DNA of 64,000 nucleotides from Microcoleus sp036704825 (GCA_036704825.1 JAUBSN010000035.1:14372-78371), one strand, 5' to 3'. Positions 17,093 through 27,100 are shown, counted from the stretch's first letter. Notes: a model not told the origin generated them from the letters alone. Program-made: numbers and translations.

Positions 17093-17368
17093 TCAAGACT
17101 CTTCACTAGCTCTTAGCTGAGTAGGTTGGCTACCTTGTTTAAGGTTGATGGTAATTTTTTTAGCTCCTTTTTTCTCCAGGTCTCGGATGTAGCCGGTCGA
17201 TCTGTCGGAAGCTTCCTCTCTGCTGTTATAGGGCCCAAAGTAATAGGTACGCTTTGGCGAATCTGTATCAACTTCTACCCACCATTCGTCGCGTCGAGTG
17301 CTGCTAGCAGGTTGAGCTAGCAGCCAAAAAGCAGTGAAAAACATACCCAACATAGAGATTTCAAACAT
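17093..17368 (-). CDS. DUF1816 family protein, copy 1
   Basis: The 91-residue protein has an N-terminal hydrophobic segment (ISMLGMFFTAFWLLAQPA) and then the DUF1816 core: WWVEVDTDSPKRTYYFGPYN, S-R-E-E-A, then GYIRDLEKKGAKKI. The core is a small alpha/beta fold restricted to cyanobacteria, of unknown function and sometimes found with phycobilisome linker-like proteins. A second copy lies 270 bp upstream on the same strand, indicating a tandem duplication. The hydrophobic start suggests membrane attachment or export. Confidence 0.8.
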   Translation of the reverse strand: MFEISMLGMFFTAFWLLAQPASSTRRDEWWVEVDTDSPKRTYYFGPYNSREEASDRSTGYIRDLEKKGAKKITINLKQGSQPTQLRASEES

Positions 17369-17634
17369 TTTTACCTCTGGGAATACTTAAGTAGTTTTTA
17401 CTATTCTCAATTTATCAACGCAACGGGAGCCATCGGATCGTCCTCAGTGCTGATTTGACGCAGGTAATTTTTGAGAGTAGCTGCTGTCTAAAATTCAGCC
17501 TTTTGGTGGAGAAGAGTTTTAGCCTGAGTGGCTTTAAGTCCCTGCTAGACATACAAAGTCCGCAAGGTAAGGACTAGAAGAAGAGTGTGTTTATATTATT
17601 GTTGAGGTTTGAGTTAACTCAAAACTCAACTTCC

Positions 17635-17925
17635 TTAAATCGCTACAGTTTCTGAGAGTTCTTCTTCGCAGATGGTAAGATGCGAAGGCTGACACCGTTT
17701 GATGCGGATACTAACCCTTTTAGCTCCCTCGCTTTCCAAGTCTTCGATGTAGCCTGGAGTATGGCTGGAAGCTTCTTTGTCGGTGTCGAAGGGACCAAAA
17801 TAGTAGGTACAGTGGGGCAACTCGGTGACAATTTCTACCCACCATTTCTCAGACCGGCGGTGACTCGGCCCAACCAACACGGACAAGACTGCGACGTAGA
17901 TACAAAATAAATAAAATCCGAGCAT
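17635..17925 (-). CDS. DUF1816 family protein, copy 2
   Basis: The 96-residue paralogue of the preceding gene has a hydrophobic N-terminus (FYLFCIYVAVLSVLVG). The core reads WWVEIVTELPHCTYYFGPFD with GYIEDLESEGAKRVSI. The aligned parts are clearly homologous, while the tails differ (ICEEELSETVAI here). The two genes are separated by about 270 bp containing no gene, so each may have its own promoter. Function unknown. Confidence 0.8.
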   Translation of the reverse strand: MLGFYLFCIYVAVLSVLVGPSHRRSEKWWVEIVTELPHCTYYFGPFDTDKEASSHTPGYIEDLESEGAKRVSIRIKRCQPSHLTICEEELSETVAI

Positions 17926-18063
17926 CTTTATTCTTGAGGGTGGTTTAATTTATTATTTAAATATATCAAAATAATTTGTCTGCTCGAATCAACCTCAGTG
18001 CTGATTTTGCGTCGATCAACTTTAGATGTGAGATTTGATATCTGAGATTTTTCCTCCTATCTC

Positions 18064-18190
18064 ATATCTAGTCCGATCGATTGACCATAATATCCCGGCC
18101 GGGCGGGTTTTTGAGATGGTCGATTGTTGGCAGATATTTTTGGTGAGGGGATCCCCTACCTGATGAAGGGTAATCGACCGGACTAGATAT
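18064..18190. repeat. 127-bp element bounded by 19-bp inverted repeats (MITE-like)
   Basis: ATATCTAGTCCGATCGATT at 18064-18082 and its complement at 18172-18190 match in 18 of 19 positions. Nested inside are ATTGACCAT/ATGGTCGAT arms, CCCGGCCGGG and GGGGATCCCC palindromes. No coding potential is seen. The structure fits a small non-autonomous mobile element or a large folded RNA between the DUF1816 and DUF2993 genes. Confidence 0.55.
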
Positions 18191-18288
18191 AACATCTCAA
18201 GCAAAACCCACAGGTGCGGGTTGTTTGCTAACTGAAAAATGCTCTTTTTCCGAACTAGATGGCTTGGCAAACCTCAGCCTGATGAGGT

Positions 18289-19044
18289 TTAGCGCTTGCC
18301 TTTGGGGAACTGTTCGATACCAGCCCAACCGTAGAAAACCAACTCGTCGTTCTGAACTCGGCAGCGGTCTACTCGCAGTTGAGTGCCTTCTAAGGCAAAT
18401 TTGTCTAAGTCTAGCAAGTTATTTACATGGGCAATTATAGCTTGACCCAAGTCTACTGCTTGCCCGTCACCGCCGTAACTAACGCTGACAAATTGGATTT
18501 TGCGTCGGTCTTCTACTTGCAATTGAGCAGTAATATCTATTTTGACCGGTTCGCTGGCATCGCCTACGGTAATTTCGGACTGAAGCCGAATTGATTTGTC
18601 GGTTCCGAAGCTGACTTCAGTGTTGTGAAAGTGCAGAGATTGCTCTTGATACTTCAGCTTTTGGAGTTTTTCAACTACAAAAGGTGTATTGAATGAGGTG
18701 GTTAAATCCGATCGACTTAAGACTACTCGCATATTGGCCTGGGTAGGCTGCCGCAATTTGACTTGACCTGCAAAAATTGCTCCAAAATCAATGGAGACTG
18801 CTTGCAGGTAGAGTTCCATCACTTCTATGCGGAGGCCGTTGTACATCAACATACCTTTGCCAATGAAGTCGAAACCGTCGATGCTTCCCTGCAAGAGTTT
18901 GGCTACGGGTTCGACTCGGATGTTGGCTTCGGCCTTTTCAGAACGCTTGAATAAGGCTGCGATCGCAGCTCCTGCTACTTTACTAACAAGGCGATCGCCA
19001 CTTTGACCTTGAAATGAAGTACTGCTAAACAAAGCTGCTACCAT
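18289..19044 (-). CDS. DUF2993 (LmeA-like) protein, copy 1
   Basis: The 251-residue protein begins with a short hydrophobic/amphipathic stretch and then alternating beta segments. These include GSIDGFDFIGKGMLMYNGLR, the DLTTSFNTPFV segment and a C-terminal LDLDKFALEGTQLRVDRCRV, matching DUF2993. This family includes mycobacterial LmeA and is widespread in cyanobacteria, where it probably binds lipids or acts at membranes. A paralogue lies at 21637-22374 on the opposite strand, two genes away. No partner suggests a specific pathway. Confidence 0.8.
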   Translation of the reverse strand: MVAALFSSTSFQGQSGDRLVSKVAGAAIAALFKRSEKAEANIRVEPVAKLLQGSIDGFDFIGKGMLMYNGLRIEVMELYLQAVSIDFGAIFAGQVKLRQPTQANMRVVLSRSDLTTSFNTPFVVEKLQKLKYQEQSLHFHNTEVSFGTDKSIRLQSEITVGDASEPVKIDITAQLQVEDRRKIQFVSVSYGGDGQAVDLGQAIIAHVNNLLDLDKFALEGTQLRVDRCRVQNDELVFYGWAGIEQFPKGKR

Positions 19045-19172
19045 TTATTCGTTTGCTCATCTACAGTCGCCATTATAACCCTTTATTAAGAAATGTAAAA
19101 ATCGCTTGTGCTTATTCAGTCTATAAGCATATCTTGTTTTTTTGTCTGTCTTCAAAACAATATTGTTGAAAT

Positions 19173-19766
19173 TTAAAGGCTCAGGGGGGTGCCTTGAAGA
19201 CAGGCGCGATCGAGCACGGCTCCATCCCAAAGGGTTTGTTCGATCGCGGCGCAAAGCAAATTAGCCCCCGTCAGGTTAGCGCCGCGCAGTACGGCGCCAT
19301 TGAGGATAGCTTCTTCCAAGTCAGCGCCCGACAAATCTGCGCCGGACAAATTAGCATGGCTCAAATCGGCGGAGTGCAAAATTGCCCTAGCCAAAGCAGC
19401 GCCCCGCAAATCAGCGCCGCGCAAATCGACACCGCTCAAATCCAAATTGCCGATGTAGGCCCCCGTCAAAAAAGCACCCCCAAAACTTGCGTCGCGGACT
19501 AAAGCGTTAGCGAAGGTAGCTCCCCGCAAATCGGCATTGCGAAAATCTGCGCCTCGCAGGTTGGCGCCGCTCAAGTCAGCGCCTCGGAGGTTGGCTCGCA
19601 ATACGGCCCGCTGCAAGTTAGCACCGGCGAGATGAACTCCACTCAAGTTGGCTTGAGACAAGTCAGCACCGGCGAGATCCGCTCCCGCTAAGTCTTTGCC
19701 GGCTAAATCAGTGCCGGCCAACATCAAAATTTTGCCTTTGCGTATGGCTTCGAGGTCATTAGTCAT
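19173..19766 (-). CDS. pentapeptide-repeat protein
   Basis: About 160 of the 197 residues are A(D/N)LxG-type pentapeptides (for example ADLAGADLSQANLSGVHLAG), which fold into a right-handed quadrilateral beta helix. The N-terminal ~15 residues are outside the repeats; there is no signal peptide. These proteins are numerous in cyanobacteria and mostly of unknown function. The start ATG 19766 overlaps an AGTCATT heptamer repeat, so translation may really begin at a later codon. The antisense frame over the same region is a shadow created by the repeat. Confidence 0.88.
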   Translation of the reverse strand: MTNDLEAIRKGKILMLAGTDLAGKDLAGADLAGADLSQANLSGVHLAGANLQRAVLRANLRGADLSGANLRGADFRNADLRGATFANALVRDASFGGAFLTGAYIGNLDLSGVDLRGADLRGAALARAILHSADLSHANLSGADLSGADLEEAILNGAVLRGANLTGANLLCAAIEQTLWDGAVLDRACLQGTPLSL

Positions 19767-19853
19767 TAGTCCGTTGTCTGTTGTTGGTTGTCAGTTGTTG
19801 GTTAACAGTCAACAGTCAACTGTCAACTGTCAACTGTCAACCGTCCAGTTATT
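19767..19853. repeat. heptamer repeats of the GTCAACT/AACAGTC type
   Basis: Units of TGTCAAC and AACAGTC run from about 19780 to 19845 between the DICT gene stop and the pentapeptide gene start. STRR type, as in many other gaps of this window. Confidence 0.75.
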
Positions 19854-21266
19854 TTATAATGCCGGAGCAGCCGCGGTCGTTCGATCGCCCAAATCCTCCA
19901 ACCACACGTTAGGCAGTTGGCTGGGGCGAGTTGGTAACTGCATCAAACCCATTTCTGCCAGTCTGACGACGTTGCTGAGAGTTTCCACCAAAGCCGGATC
20001 GAAGCGAGTGCCCGACAGTTCGCGGCACTGTTCCAAAGCTTCGCTCAAACTCAAAGCCGGACGTGAGCCGCGCGGTTGAGTCAATTCTTGAAAATCAGCG
20101 ACCAACCCCAAAATCCGCGAAGCAACGGGTATGGTTTCGGCTCGCAAACCCTCTGGTCTGCCGCTGCCGTCCCAATATTCGAGTTGGTGCTTGACAATTT
20201 CCGCAACAGGTGCTAGTTCTGGCATTGCTTGCAGCAGTTGGGAACCGATGAAACTGCGATCGCGCCAAAAGGAGAAAGTTGCTGGGTCGAAAGTATCGGG
20301 AGTGCGATCGAACACCTCATTCGGGGCAGAAACTAAGCCGACTCGAAATAGCAATCCAGCCAGCCGCAGCCTCCGCAACTGCAAAGCCGGCAAATCCAGC
20401 AGTTGACCTAAAGTTTCCGACAAAGCCGCCACCTGCAAAGACGCTGTAGGATTGGAGGTATCGCGTTCGTCCACGCGCTGGGCCATCCGCAGAAAAGCTT
20501 GAAGTTTGTTAGCGTTCAAATTGCGGCTGACGCGCAAAGCTTGACCTTCCAATTCCCACAACTCGCGGGTTTGGCGGTTAATTGCTACCATTTGCTGCTG
20601 AGAACTTTGCAGGTAAGCAACTATCCGCGATACCACACCGCTAATGTCTGCCAAGGGCGGGCCGACGGTTGCCTGGATTTCGCGGTACATTTCCAGCAAA
20701 CTGTCGGCCAGGGGAGAGTTGTAATGTCGCGTCTGTTCTATAAAAATTTCTGCTGCAGCCGACACCAAAGACTGGTCAAACGACCACAAACCGTAGAACT
20801 TTCGTTCTGTATCTACTTCAGGCTTGCCATCGGGCAAGTATTCCTGGTCTGAAAGTTCGCGGCAAAGCACCATTGCTTTGTATGTCGGGGCGAGGATGAT
20901 TAAATTCCATTCTTGGATTAAAGGGTCAATCTCATCGAGATTTATTAAAGATACATTTTCTAATTGCCCGGTTTTGTGGGTAGCGAAACCGCTGTCGGCT
21001 ACTGCACCGATGACAACGCGCCGAGAGGCATTAGCAATATCTAGGTAGCGATCGGCTTCCTGCAAATACCATTTACCCTGCTGAAACGTCACCAAAACTA
21101 GGGGTTTGAGTTCGTTCTTGTCCCCGCCGCTAGTTTGCAAAATGTGGTCTTCTAGGGCGTGACACAGGGCTACTAGGGTGTTTTTGAAGTATACCCCGTA
21201 GCTAGAAGGCAGTTTTCCGTCGGGAAGTGTAGCTTGTAGTCTAGCGAGAGTTGATTCTGAATTCAT
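19854..21266 (-). CDS. DICT sensory domain protein with degenerate HD-GYP-like domain
   Basis: The 470-residue regulator has an N-terminal DICT domain (FKNTLVALCHALEDHILQTS through the WSFDQSLVSAAAEIFIEQTR region, about residues 25-170). A coiled linker follows (LQSSQQQMVAINRQTRELWE), then a C-terminal HD-GYP-like fold (LRRLRLAGLLFRVGLVSAP, KHQLEYWDGSGRPEGL, IPVASRILGLVADFQ). The HD pair expected in LLHDIGK is replaced by LLFRVG, while the GYP-region helix is retained, so phosphodiesterase activity is unlikely. DICT domains accompany diguanylate cyclases and two-component proteins and are predicted sensors. It could be a ligand-binding or scaffold regulator of cyclic-di-nucleotide signalling. 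Confidence 0.8.
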   Translation of the reverse strand: MNSESTLARLQATLPDGKLPSSYGVYFKNTLVALCHALEDHILQTSGGDKNELKPLVLVTFQQGKWYLQEADRYLDIANASRRVVIGAVADSGFATHKTGQLENVSLINLDEIDPLIQEWNLIILAPTYKAMVLCRELSDQEYLPDGKPEVDTERKFYGLWSFDQSLVSAAAEIFIEQTRHYNSPLADSLLEMYREIQATVGPPLADISGVVSRIVAYLQSSQQQMVAINRQTRELWELEGQALRVSRNLNANKLQAFLRMAQRVDERDTSNPTASLQVAALSETLGQLLDLPALQLRRLRLAGLLFRVGLVSAPNEVFDRTPDTFDPATFSFWRDRSFIGSQLLQAMPELAPVAEIVKHQLEYWDGSGRPEGLRAETIPVASRILGLVADFQELTQPRGSRPALSLSEALEQCRELSGTRFDPALVETLSNVVRLAEMGLMQLPTRPSQLPNVWLEDLGDRTTAAAPAL

Positions 21267-21636
21267 TGCAAAAAGCGGTGCCGGCTCTTACTTATTGTAG
21301 CGGGCGATCGAACTTCTAGAAAAAACTTTGGGCAAAAATCCGAGTTTTTGATTTTTCCCCGCTTCGCAACCGAGTCAATCGATTGCGCGATTTGAGATTG
21401 GAGATTTGAGAATTGAAGCATTGACCCCACGGATTCATCCGTGGGCTTGTATCCTGGATGCTTGATAGTCAATGTAGAGTGTGCCTAGCAACCAGCTTGC
21501 TAATTTTAGCAACTTTGTAGAAACCCTCTGTCTTTTGCTGAGTTTTTTTTATATGAGAAACCTTCCGAGAGGAAGACGCTAAATCAATTAGGTATTAACT
21601 ACTATTTGGAAATCTATATTATTAGGAATTCCAAGC
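21267..21636. other. 370-bp intergenic region with one strong hairpin
   Basis: CCCACGGAT (21426-21434) and ATCCGTGGG (21437-21445) form a perfect 9-bp stem with a 2-nt loop. GAGATTTGAGA-type low-complexity sequence precedes it. Almost the same words (gaccccacggat) recur near 34502 after the same low-complexity prefix, so this is a dispersed repeat. The gap should also contain divergent promoters. No gene. Confidence 0.5.
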
Positions 21637-22374
21637 GTGCTTCAACAAAATAGGAGTTTAGGGGAACAGGCGATCGACAAAGTGGCAGAGATTGCTATTG
21701 CTAGCAAATTAGACGAATCCGAAACTTTGTCTGTCACTGTTGACACCGATCCTGGCCAGCTAGCCCAGGGAGAAGTAGAGGCCGTTGCCGTTGAAGGAAA
21801 AGGATTGGTAATGCAACAAGATTTGCGCGTGGAAGAATTGCAAATTCACGTCAAGGATATTGCTGTCAATCCCCTGACCGCTATGTTTGGCAAAATTGAA
21901 CTGAACGGGCCTGCCTTCGGTGGGGCGCGCGCAGTTTTAACCGAAAGCGATATCAACCGCGCTTTTAATTCCGAATACATCAGCAGGAAACTGAAAAACT
22001 TACAAGTTACTGTTGAGGGACAACAGCAGACAATAGACGTTCAAACTATTGAGTGCCAATTGCTAACCGGAAAAATCGCTTTAAATGCTGAGGTATTGGT
22101 GCGGGAAACTGACTCAACTGAAAAGATTTATTTCACAGCAAAACCTCTGATCGCAGCGGGTGGCTGGGCAATTTCTCTTCAGGATGTTGAGTATCCCGAA
22201 AACAAGGAATTTTCGCCGGAGTTAACTCAAGCTTTGGCAGACAAAGCTGGGGAAGTTTTAAACTTGCGAAATTTTGAACTTGAGGGAATGTCCCTGCGAA
22301 TTCAGCAGCTAAATGTGGAAGCTGGCGTGGTGACTGTGCAAGCTGAAGCGAAAGTCGAAAAATTCCCTGATTAG
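21637..22374 (+). CDS. DUF2993 (LmeA-like) protein, copy 2
   Basis: The 245-residue protein starts at GTG 21637 with AGGAAT upstream. Segments such as GKGLVMQQDLRVEELQIHVK, ARAVLTESDINRAFNSEYIS and VLNLRNFELEGMSLRIQQLN align with the DUF2993 pattern and with the paralogue at 18289-19044. It lacks an obvious cleavable signal, beginning instead with an amphipathic helix. Probably membrane-associated and lipid-binding by analogy with LmeA; the role in cyanobacteria is not established. Confidence 0.8.
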   Translation: MLQQNRSLGEQAIDKVAEIAIASKLDESETLSVTVDTDPGQLAQGEVEAVAVEGKGLVMQQDLRVEELQIHVKDIAVNPLTAMFGKIELNGPAFGGARAVLTESDINRAFNSEYISRKLKNLQVTVEGQQQTIDVQTIECQLLTGKIALNAEVLVRETDSTEKIYFTAKPLIAAGGWAISLQDVEYPENKEFSPELTQALADKAGEVLNLRNFELEGMSLRIQQLNVEAGVVTVQAEAKVEKFPD

Positions 22375-22608
22375 CAGGATTTAGGGTGTGTCAGATACAA
22401 AAAAGCTCTTGATGTTCAACAACTATTGGAACTGGCGCACCCTACCATTATGCTTGGCTTTGGAAAAATCTCCGCAGTTTATGAAATCCCTCTAAAGTTA
22501 TAAAAAATCCCGTACCAACGCGCATCAAAATATTACTACCGCTAGAGGTAGGCATGGGGAGTTGATTTTTAATCTAGACAGGTAGTAGTAAAAAAATGGA
22601 AAAATTTA

Positions 22609-23163
22609 GTGGACACTGTAACTGCTTTTTTTAAAAGACTGCATATCGGTCAATTTTTGACTCAATTTTTGACTGTATTTATGGCAGGTGTGCTGCTGTT
22701 TACCAGCACCGCTTGTAATTCTGGCGATGTTCGAGGTGCTCGGCCTGAGAATCCTCCCGTTCAAATGGGAGGAATGAATAACCCCCACAAGGCCGGTGGT
22801 GATGGATATACGAATTATCAAATGTCTACTGACCCTAAAGTCAATCAATAGCCTGCTAAAGCAGAAAAGAATCGGGCTGATTTGTCGATCGCAGGCGATC
22901 GTCTGCTGGCTGCAACTAACGCTGAGTCTAATTCCTCAAAGCTGCTTTATCCGGGTTCTGCACCGATGGAAACTGACAAGTTTGAACCCCAACTCGGCGG
23001 AGATAAAACTCTGTTGGAAGCGCCAGACGGACACAGGGAAACCGATGCCAATATTTTAGAAAGAGTAGGCGCAGCCGTTAAGGATGCTTCTGGTTTCCTC
23101 AAAGATAGCGCTGAAGATGCCAAGGAAAGTTCGGTTACGAAACTCAATCCGCTGCAAAAATAA
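22609..23163 (+). pseudogene. small lipoprotein gene interrupted by an in-frame TAG
   Basis: One reading frame runs from GTG 22609 to 23163, broken only by TAG at 22849-22851 (codon 81). The first part has a lipoprotein signal ending FTSTAC (Cys36), then NSGDVRGARPENPPVQMGG and NPHKAGGDGYTNY. After the stop the same frame continues PAKAEKNRADLSIAGDRLLA, with LLYPGSAPMETDKFEP, and ends DASGFLKDSAEDAKESS before the final stop. This order matches, from memory, a single cyanobacterial lipoprotein family (DUF6658-like). TAG would derive from CAG (Gln) by one transition. It could be a young pseudogene, a readthrough gene, a truncated functional lipoprotein or a sequence error. Confidence 0.7.
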
Positions 23164-23725
23164 GCAAGCATAACTGGCGCGGAATAGCCAATTTGTAGGG
23201 GCTTTTTCTGAATAGTCCCTACACTATATTCACAAGACTTAGGCAGAAATTCTCTATCTGTATTGAAAGGGGAATCTCTAGGTGCGCGGGACGCACCTTA
23301 CTGTATTTAATTGTGTAAAATTACTTTTTTCGTAAGTCCTGTATATGTAGGGTGGTTATGGTGCACCTTACGCTATATGTATCGTGTAAAAATACTTAAT
23401 TTTTTCGTAAGCCCTGTATATGCAGGATGCTTGTTAAGCTGTTGTGCATTTAAATTGTATATTTCGAGTCCCGATCGAAAATCGTCAAATCCTCTCCCCT
23501 TCTCCCTCTCTAATACCATAGGCAATCTAGATGCAACACAGCTTACCCACCTTACCGATATTTTAGATTGGGGATTGGGGATTTGAAAATTAGAGGACTT
23601 GCGCCAAAAATGAAAAGGCGAACCATTGAAATTGCCACGCTGCGGCTGGCAATGACAACTGGCAATGACCGAGTTTTCTCATTAATGCACAAGTCCAGCT
23701 TTTATGCCTCTAAAGAAACTTTGTT
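23164..23725. other. 560-bp intergenic region with duplicated segment
   Basis: Two related ~65-bp segments at 23293-23354 and 23363-23429 share GCACCTTAC, TGTGTAAAA and TTTTTTCGTAAG(T/C)CCTGTATATG(T/C)AGG. TCGTAAGTCCTG resembles the outer ends of the AAACCGGGTTT element. The frames that cross this region have no domain and are not accepted as genes. Confidence 0.6.
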
Positions 23726-24013
23726 TTATTTACCTTTGGAGTCAGAAACATCAGCAGTCAAATCGTCTTTATTAATTTTTGGTACAAAATCAGGGCGTTC
23801 TTTAGCTTCCCAACCGGGGGGACGCTTGGAGTTATACCAGGCGATCGACCCGATCGTAACTGCGGCAACAAAGCCAACACCAAGAACTGCTATTGGAGCG
23901 CTCAAGCTGACACTTGATTCCGGCACTGGCTGCTGCATCAGCAGATCGATCGCTACTCGCTTGATGGGTGCAACAAGAACTCCTATGGGAGCGGTCAAGC
24001 TGATATCTATCAT
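23726..24013 (-). CDS. small single-pass membrane protein, hypothetical
   Basis: The 95-residue protein starts at ATG 24013 with AAGGAT about 8 bp upstream. It has one clear transmembrane helix (APIAVLGVGFVAAVTIGSIA, about 39-58) followed by a polar tail YNSKRPPGWEAKERPDFVPK. The N-terminus TAPIGVLVAPIKRVAID is moderately hydrophobic. The composition looks like a genuine cyanobacterial thylakoid or plasma-membrane protein, but I cannot name a family. Divergent from the fusion gene at 24150 with 136 bp between. The plus-strand frame covering it (23568-24116) is the shadow. Confidence 0.6.
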   Translation of the reverse strand: MIDISLTAPIGVLVAPIKRVAIDLLMQQPVPESSVSLSAPIAVLGVGFVAAVTIGSIAWYNSKRPPGWEAKERPDFVPKINKDDLTADVSDSKGK

Positions 24014-24149
24014 TAAGCTAAATCCTTATTTACTCTACTGTTACATTATCTTAAGTGCTAATGCCGTCTGGTTGATATATCGGAAGACAGAAAAATTGAC
24101 AGAATTGCCGTCATAATGTTCAGAGGTTGAAAATAGGAGAGCTGATTTT

Positions 24150-27100
24150 ATGCCGTTGGGGACAATAGCATTGCTGTTGGCTGCTAGTTTCAGCTTGGGT
24201 GCTTTACCGCTAACGGGATGGGCGGTGCGAGTCTTTACCCGCCGAGATTTGAGGGCGCTGGGCACGGGGAATGTGGGGGTGTCCGCAGCTTTTGTTCACG
24301 GGGGGAAATTAGCGGGAATTGCTGCGGTGTTGGCGGAAATTGCCAGGGGTATTGTACCGGTGCTGGCGGGGCGATTTTGCTTCCCCGATGCACCGGAGAT
24401 CGCGATCGCGCTGTTAATTCCGCTAGTTGCGGGCAGATATGCGATCGCCCGAGGTGGAGGGGTGACAAACGCTGTTTGGGGTCTTTTGGTATTTTCGCCG
24501 CCGGTGGCTGTTTCATCGGGTATTTGGGGGCTGCTGGTGTGGGGTTTGGCACAGCGGTGGTGGGGTAAGGGCGATCGGGCAAGACTATTTGCTTCCCGTT
24601 GCGGGTGTCTGTGTACTCCTATTTGGGTTTGGGTGTGGCGACAATCTTTGCCCGAATTTTTAGCAGCAGCAGGATTAGCTTTTTTGTTAGCAGCAATTAA
24701 TTTCAGTCAAGGTGATGATATGGCTTTATCTAAATCCGAGCAATTGTTTTCTCTTAATGATTCGTTAGATGCTGCAATTTGCGGCGATAAATCTGCTAAA
24801 TTGTCTCAACTGAAACGAGCCAATTTTAATGTACCTAATGGTTGGATATTATTGAATGAATCGGGCATTGGGCATCGGGCACTTGTGCTGAGCAAAGTCG
24901 AAGCATCGGGCATCGGGCATCGAGGAAATAGTGATGAATTGTCAATTCCCAATGCTTTCATTCAAACTCTAAAATCCCAAATCCCAAATCGAATGATTGT
25001 GCGTTCTTCTGCTGTGGGAGAAGATGGCGATAAGAGTTCAGCGGCCGGACAATATCAAACCATTGGGCCTGTTTTCACTGAAGCAGAATTACTTGATGCA
25101 ATTAATCGCTGCCGCCAGTCTTATTGGACTTCCGAAGCTGTTGCTTACCGCCGACAGCGACAATTGCCCGATACCCAAATGGCTGTATTGATTCAGCCTT
25201 ATATTGAAAGCCAAATTGCGGGAGTCATGTTCAGTCGCAATCCTTTAGATGGCGGTTCCCAGGTAATTATAGAAGCTTTACCGGGAGGAGCCGAAGCTGT
25301 TGTCGGCGGACAATGTACTCCGGTTCACTTAGAAATTAATTTTAGTAAACCTGAATTATTAGAAAAAGAATTAAATGAACTTCAAAGTAATTCAATTATT
25401 CCTCAATCGATTATAGCAGAGTTGGTAAAACAAGCGCAAGCAATTGAAGCATTTTTTCACGGAATCCCGCAGGATATTGAGTGGAGTTGGGACGGTGAAA
25501 AAGTTTGGATTTTGCAAAGCCGTCCGATTACTAATTTGCAGCCATTCTGGACGCGAACTATTGCAGCAGAAGTGATTCCCGGTGCAATTCGCCCGCTAAC
25601 TTGGTCGATTAACCGACCGCTGACTTGCGGGGTTTGGGGAGAAATATTCAAGGTGGTTTTGGGCGATCGCGCGCTCGGCTTAAACTTTAATGAAACGGCA
25701 ACTTTGCTGGGTTCTCACGCTTATTTTAATGCGACTTTGTTGGGCGAAATCTTTCGGATGATGGGATTGCCGGAGCAGGGTTTGGAATTTTTGCTGAGAG
25801 GGCAAAAAATGGGCAAGCCGCCTTTGGGGAAGATTTTGCCTTCTTTGCCCGGTTTGTGGCGTCTGGTGCAGCGAGAAAGGGCGCTGAATGCAGAATTTAA
25901 GGGCGATCGTACTTCGATTTTCCTCCCGGCACTGCAAAGTCTGGAGAAGTCAGTTGGCAGTTGTCAGTTGTCAGTTGACAGTTGGCAGTGGGCAGTTGGC
26001 AGTAGTAACAATGCCCAATGCCCAATGCCCAATGCCCAATGCCCAATGCCCAATTATCAATATTTGTCGGAATTGTTGGAGAGAGCCGAGCAAATTCAGG
26101 AGTGGCTGAAACCGATTACTTACTACAATATATTAGGACCGATCGGGCTGGCTATTCGCAAGGCAATTTTTCGCGTTGACGATGAATGGCTGGCCAATGA
26201 TAGCGCTCCTGAAATTGCTTCGGTGCGAGCTTTACAGCAGTTGGCTCAGAAATTGCGCCAAGCTGCTGTTTCGCAACCTGACGAAACTGTTTCAGTCGCA
26301 CATTTAGCACGGACATTTTCGGAAACTCCGGCTTTACAAGCTGATTTTGAAAAGTGGCTTGATATTTACGGATATTTGAGCGAAGTGGGAACGGATATTG
26401 CTGTTCCTACTTGGCGAGAACAGCCGGAAATTTACCAAAAACTGCTAATAACTATGGCTCAAAAAGCCGAAACTAATTTAGTCGAAAAGCGGAAATTATG
26501 CTTGACTTTTGGGCAGAAGTGGCGGCTAGATAAATGTCAGGCAAGAGCGATCGTCAAAAACGAAATTAGCGAAATTTACGCGCGGTTGTTGGCTCACCTG
26601 CGCTGGACTTTTTTGGAGATTGAAGCTGGCGGATTGGCTATGCAGGTGTTTCAGGAAAGCGGGGATATTTTTTATCTGGAATTTGGGGAAATTCAGGAGT
26701 GGATTCGCAGCGGGGCGAGTGTTTCTTTTCAGGATACAATTAGCCAAAGGCGCCAACAGTTAAAAGCCGATCGCGATCGCCCGATTCCCCCTGTAGTCTA
26801 CGGGAATTTGCTGCCAAATTCTCAGAAAAGGTCGATCGACTCCGCAACATCTGCAACTAATATCATGCAGGGAATTCCCGCAAGTATTGGTCGTGTCGAA
26901 GGCTTTGTCAAGATTTGCCGCACCGCGAGTACAGATTTAGGAGAAAGTGCGATCGCAGTAGTTCCTTACACCGATGCAGGTTGGGCACCGCTGCTATTAG
27001 GAGCAACAGCAATTATCGCCGAAGTTGGCGGCCAACTATCTCACGGAGCAATTATTGCTCGCGAGTACAAAATTCCCGCAGTTATGAATATTTCTGAAGC

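Noticed and set aside
23568..24116. 182-codon plus-strand frame
   Set aside because: Antisense to the small membrane protein 23726-24013, which has a clean helix and a ribosome-binding site.
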